Assembly (NCBI GenBank): GCA_041390125.1
Contig: JAWKQN010000025.1
Coordinates: 1 to 54,032, forward strand
Length of the DNA: 54,032 nucleotides
Source of the DNA: Gemmatimonadota bacterium
GTDB lineage: Bacteria > Gemmatimonadota > Gemmatimonadetes > Longimicrobiales > Gaopeijiaceae
Direction of reading: 5' to 3'
Shown in pieces: positions 52,997-54,032 of the stretch; position 1 is the stretch's first letter, and every line of letters starts with the position of its first letter. The translations under genes were made by a program, and so were the position numbers. Below the pieces are notes generated by a model that did not search any database, was not told the origin of the DNA, and was given only the letters and a program-made list of their open reading frames with translations.

Positions 52997-53202
52997 CTTC
53001 GACTCCACCCGTGATGGATCCGCTGGGGGGTGGTCGTCGAGCAGAGCAAGATCCCGGCCCACCGCGCCCCGGCGGTACGGACCCGCGGCTCCGGCGGCCC
53101 GGTGCCCGGGGCCGGGCAGGAGCGGAGGCGTGGCCCGGTGCCCGGGGTCCGCCGGTGCTCCGACCCGTTTACGCGGGCGCCTCGGGGACGGATCTTTGGG
53201 GC

Positions 53203-53955
53203 ATGCGCAGGCCACTCATCCCGCTCCTGGTGGTCCTCCTGGCCGCCTGTGGAGGCTCCGCCCCGGGGACCCGCGCGCCCCTGGACGCCACCGCCTCGGG
53301 CTCGTTCCAGGAGGTCGATGCCGCGCTCCCGGACGACCCCGTGCTGGAGGCCCTGGTGGCCCCCTTCCGCGTACGCCTCGACGAGCGCCTCTCGGAGGTG
53401 CTGGCCCAGGCCGAGGATCGCATCGTGAAGGCCCGCCCCGAAGGAGCGCTCGGGGCCCTGGCCACGGACGCCATGTTGGCGGCCGCGCGCCGGCGCACGG
53501 ATCACCCGGTCGACGCCGCCCTCCTCAACGACGGCGGCCTGCGTGCGCCCATCCCGCGAGGCCCGGTCACGCTCGCCCGCATCTACGAGGTCTTCCCGTT
53601 CGAGAACACGCTCGTGCTCCTGCAGCTCACCGGCGTGCAGATGGAGGCGCTGGCCGACCAGATCGCCGCCCGCGGCGGCCACCCGGTGGCGGGGCTCACG
53701 TTCCGCATGGAAGGCCGTGAGCCCGACGCCATCCAGGTCCAGGTGGACGGTGCGGCGGTGGAGCCGGGTCGCACGTATTGGCTGGTGACGGCCGACTTCG
53801 TGGCCAACGGTGGCGACGGCTTCACCACGCTGGAGGACCCGGTCGCGCGCGAGGACCTGGGTGTGCTCGTGCGCGACGCCATCACCGAGCATGTGCGCGA
53901 GCTGGGCACGCTCACGGCGGCCCCACCGGGCCGCATCCGGATGGCCGGCCGATGA
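53203..53955 (+). CDS. 5'-nucleotidase C-terminal domain lipoprotein (half of a split enzyme)
   Basis: A 250-residue lipoprotein (signal MRRPLIPLLVVLLAAC, lipobox LAAC). The rest is the 5'-nucleotidase C-terminal domain: GALGALATDAMLAAA, ALLNDGGLRAPIPRGPVTLARIYEVFPFENTLVLLQLTG, and YWLVTADFVANGGDGF, which binds the nucleotide base in UshA-type enzymes. The metallophosphatase half is missing here, but the next gene starts 4 bp before the stop with a Tat signal, as expected for the separate phosphatase half. This split arrangement is known in other phyla, such as Bacteroidota. Confidence 0.88.
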   Translation: MRRPLIPLLVVLLAACGGSAPGTRAPLDATASGSFQEVDAALPDDPVLEALVAPFRVRLDERLSEVLAQAEDRIVKARPEGALGALATDAMLAAARRRTDHPVDAALLNDGGLRAPIPRGPVTLARIYEVFPFENTLVLLQLTGVQMEALADQIAARGGHPVAGLTFRMEGREPDAIQVQVDGAAVEPGRTYWLVTADFVANGGDGFTTLEDPVAREDLGVLVRDAITEHVRELGTLTAAPPGRIRMAGR

Positions 53956-54032
53956 GGCGGCGCCGCTTCGTACGGACGCTCGGCACCGGCGCCGCCGGTA
54001 CGCTGCTCCTGCCCGCCTTCGCGCGGGGCCAG
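53952..54032 (+). CDS. Start of a Tat-exported protein, probably the 5'-nucleotidase metallophosphatase half
   Basis: Only 27 codons are inside the window: MRRRRFVRTLGTGAAG followed by TLLLPAFARGQ. The twin-arginine motif RRRFVRTLG and hydrophobic stretch indicate Tat export. The ATG overlaps the previous stop (ATGA). The assignment to a metallophosphatase is inferred from the gene order alone. Confidence 0.5.
   Translation, partial: MRRRRFVRTLGTGAAGTLLLPAFARGQ

Overview
The window is about 54 kb of very GC-rich bacterial DNA, roughly 70% GC by eye, with densely packed genes, many 4-base start/stop overlaps and frequent GTG or TTG starts. Several families point to Gemmatimonadota or a close relative: a DUF5916 outer-membrane protein, DUF4159/DUF4175 genes beside a MoxR/DUF58/BatA cluster, a protein built of 'RIHGV' repeats next to a DUF4097 gene, and a split 5'-nucleotidase. 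This assignment is inference; no rRNA or tRNA gene was seen.

Left part (1-15.4 kb): mostly housekeeping and unlinked genes. These are a spondin-type lipoprotein (cut by the window edge), a CrcB fluoride channel, a DUF2231 membrane protein, a minus-strand run (VOC dioxygenase-like, threonine ammonia-lyase, unknown, DEAD-box helicase), a tyrosine phosphatase plus fructosamine kinase pair, an aminotransferase, a DsbA-like protein, a helicase-like protein that has lost its ATPase motifs but keeps a DbpA-type RNA-binding domain, HU, a potassium channel with an unusual filter, and a DUF5916 barrel protein.

Lasso peptide region (15.7-24.9 kb): seven plus-strand genes form one operon: PqqD-like recognition protein (B1), leader peptidase (B2), asparagine-synthetase-like cyclase (C), HPr-kinase-like enzyme (K), ABC ATPase, ABC permease and nucleotidyltransferase (N). 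The likely precursor gene is not in the operon. It lies 2.27 kb downstream at 24691-24852, beyond an opposite-strand lipoprotein hydrolase, with its own strong ribosome site and a terminator hairpin. The leader fits the lasso pattern Y-x2-P-x-hydrophobic-x3-G-x-F-x3-T exactly. The predicted core starts with Ser, has Asp at position 9 for the ring, and ends in Ser, the residue modified by this kinase family. The predicted 35-residue core is unusually long.

MoxR/Bat region (26.3-40.8 kb): eight plus-strand genes, most overlapping, encode membrane VWA proteins, MoxR, DUF58, DUF4159, a TPR metalloprotease, a caspase/legumain-like protein lacking the catalytic Cys, and a 1205-residue DUF4175 protein with a collagen-like Gly-X-Y tract.

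Right part (40.8-54 kb): a probable metal-response group (outer-membrane protein and MerC-domain protein divergent around an 18-bp palindrome, with a Fur/Zur-type regulator), a VanZ protein, an Ig/FN3 lipoprotein, an ECF sigma/anti-sigma operon with two envelope proteins, a membrane dipeptidase, a coupled GNAT plus alpha/alpha-toroid pair, and the start of a split 5'-nucleotidase.
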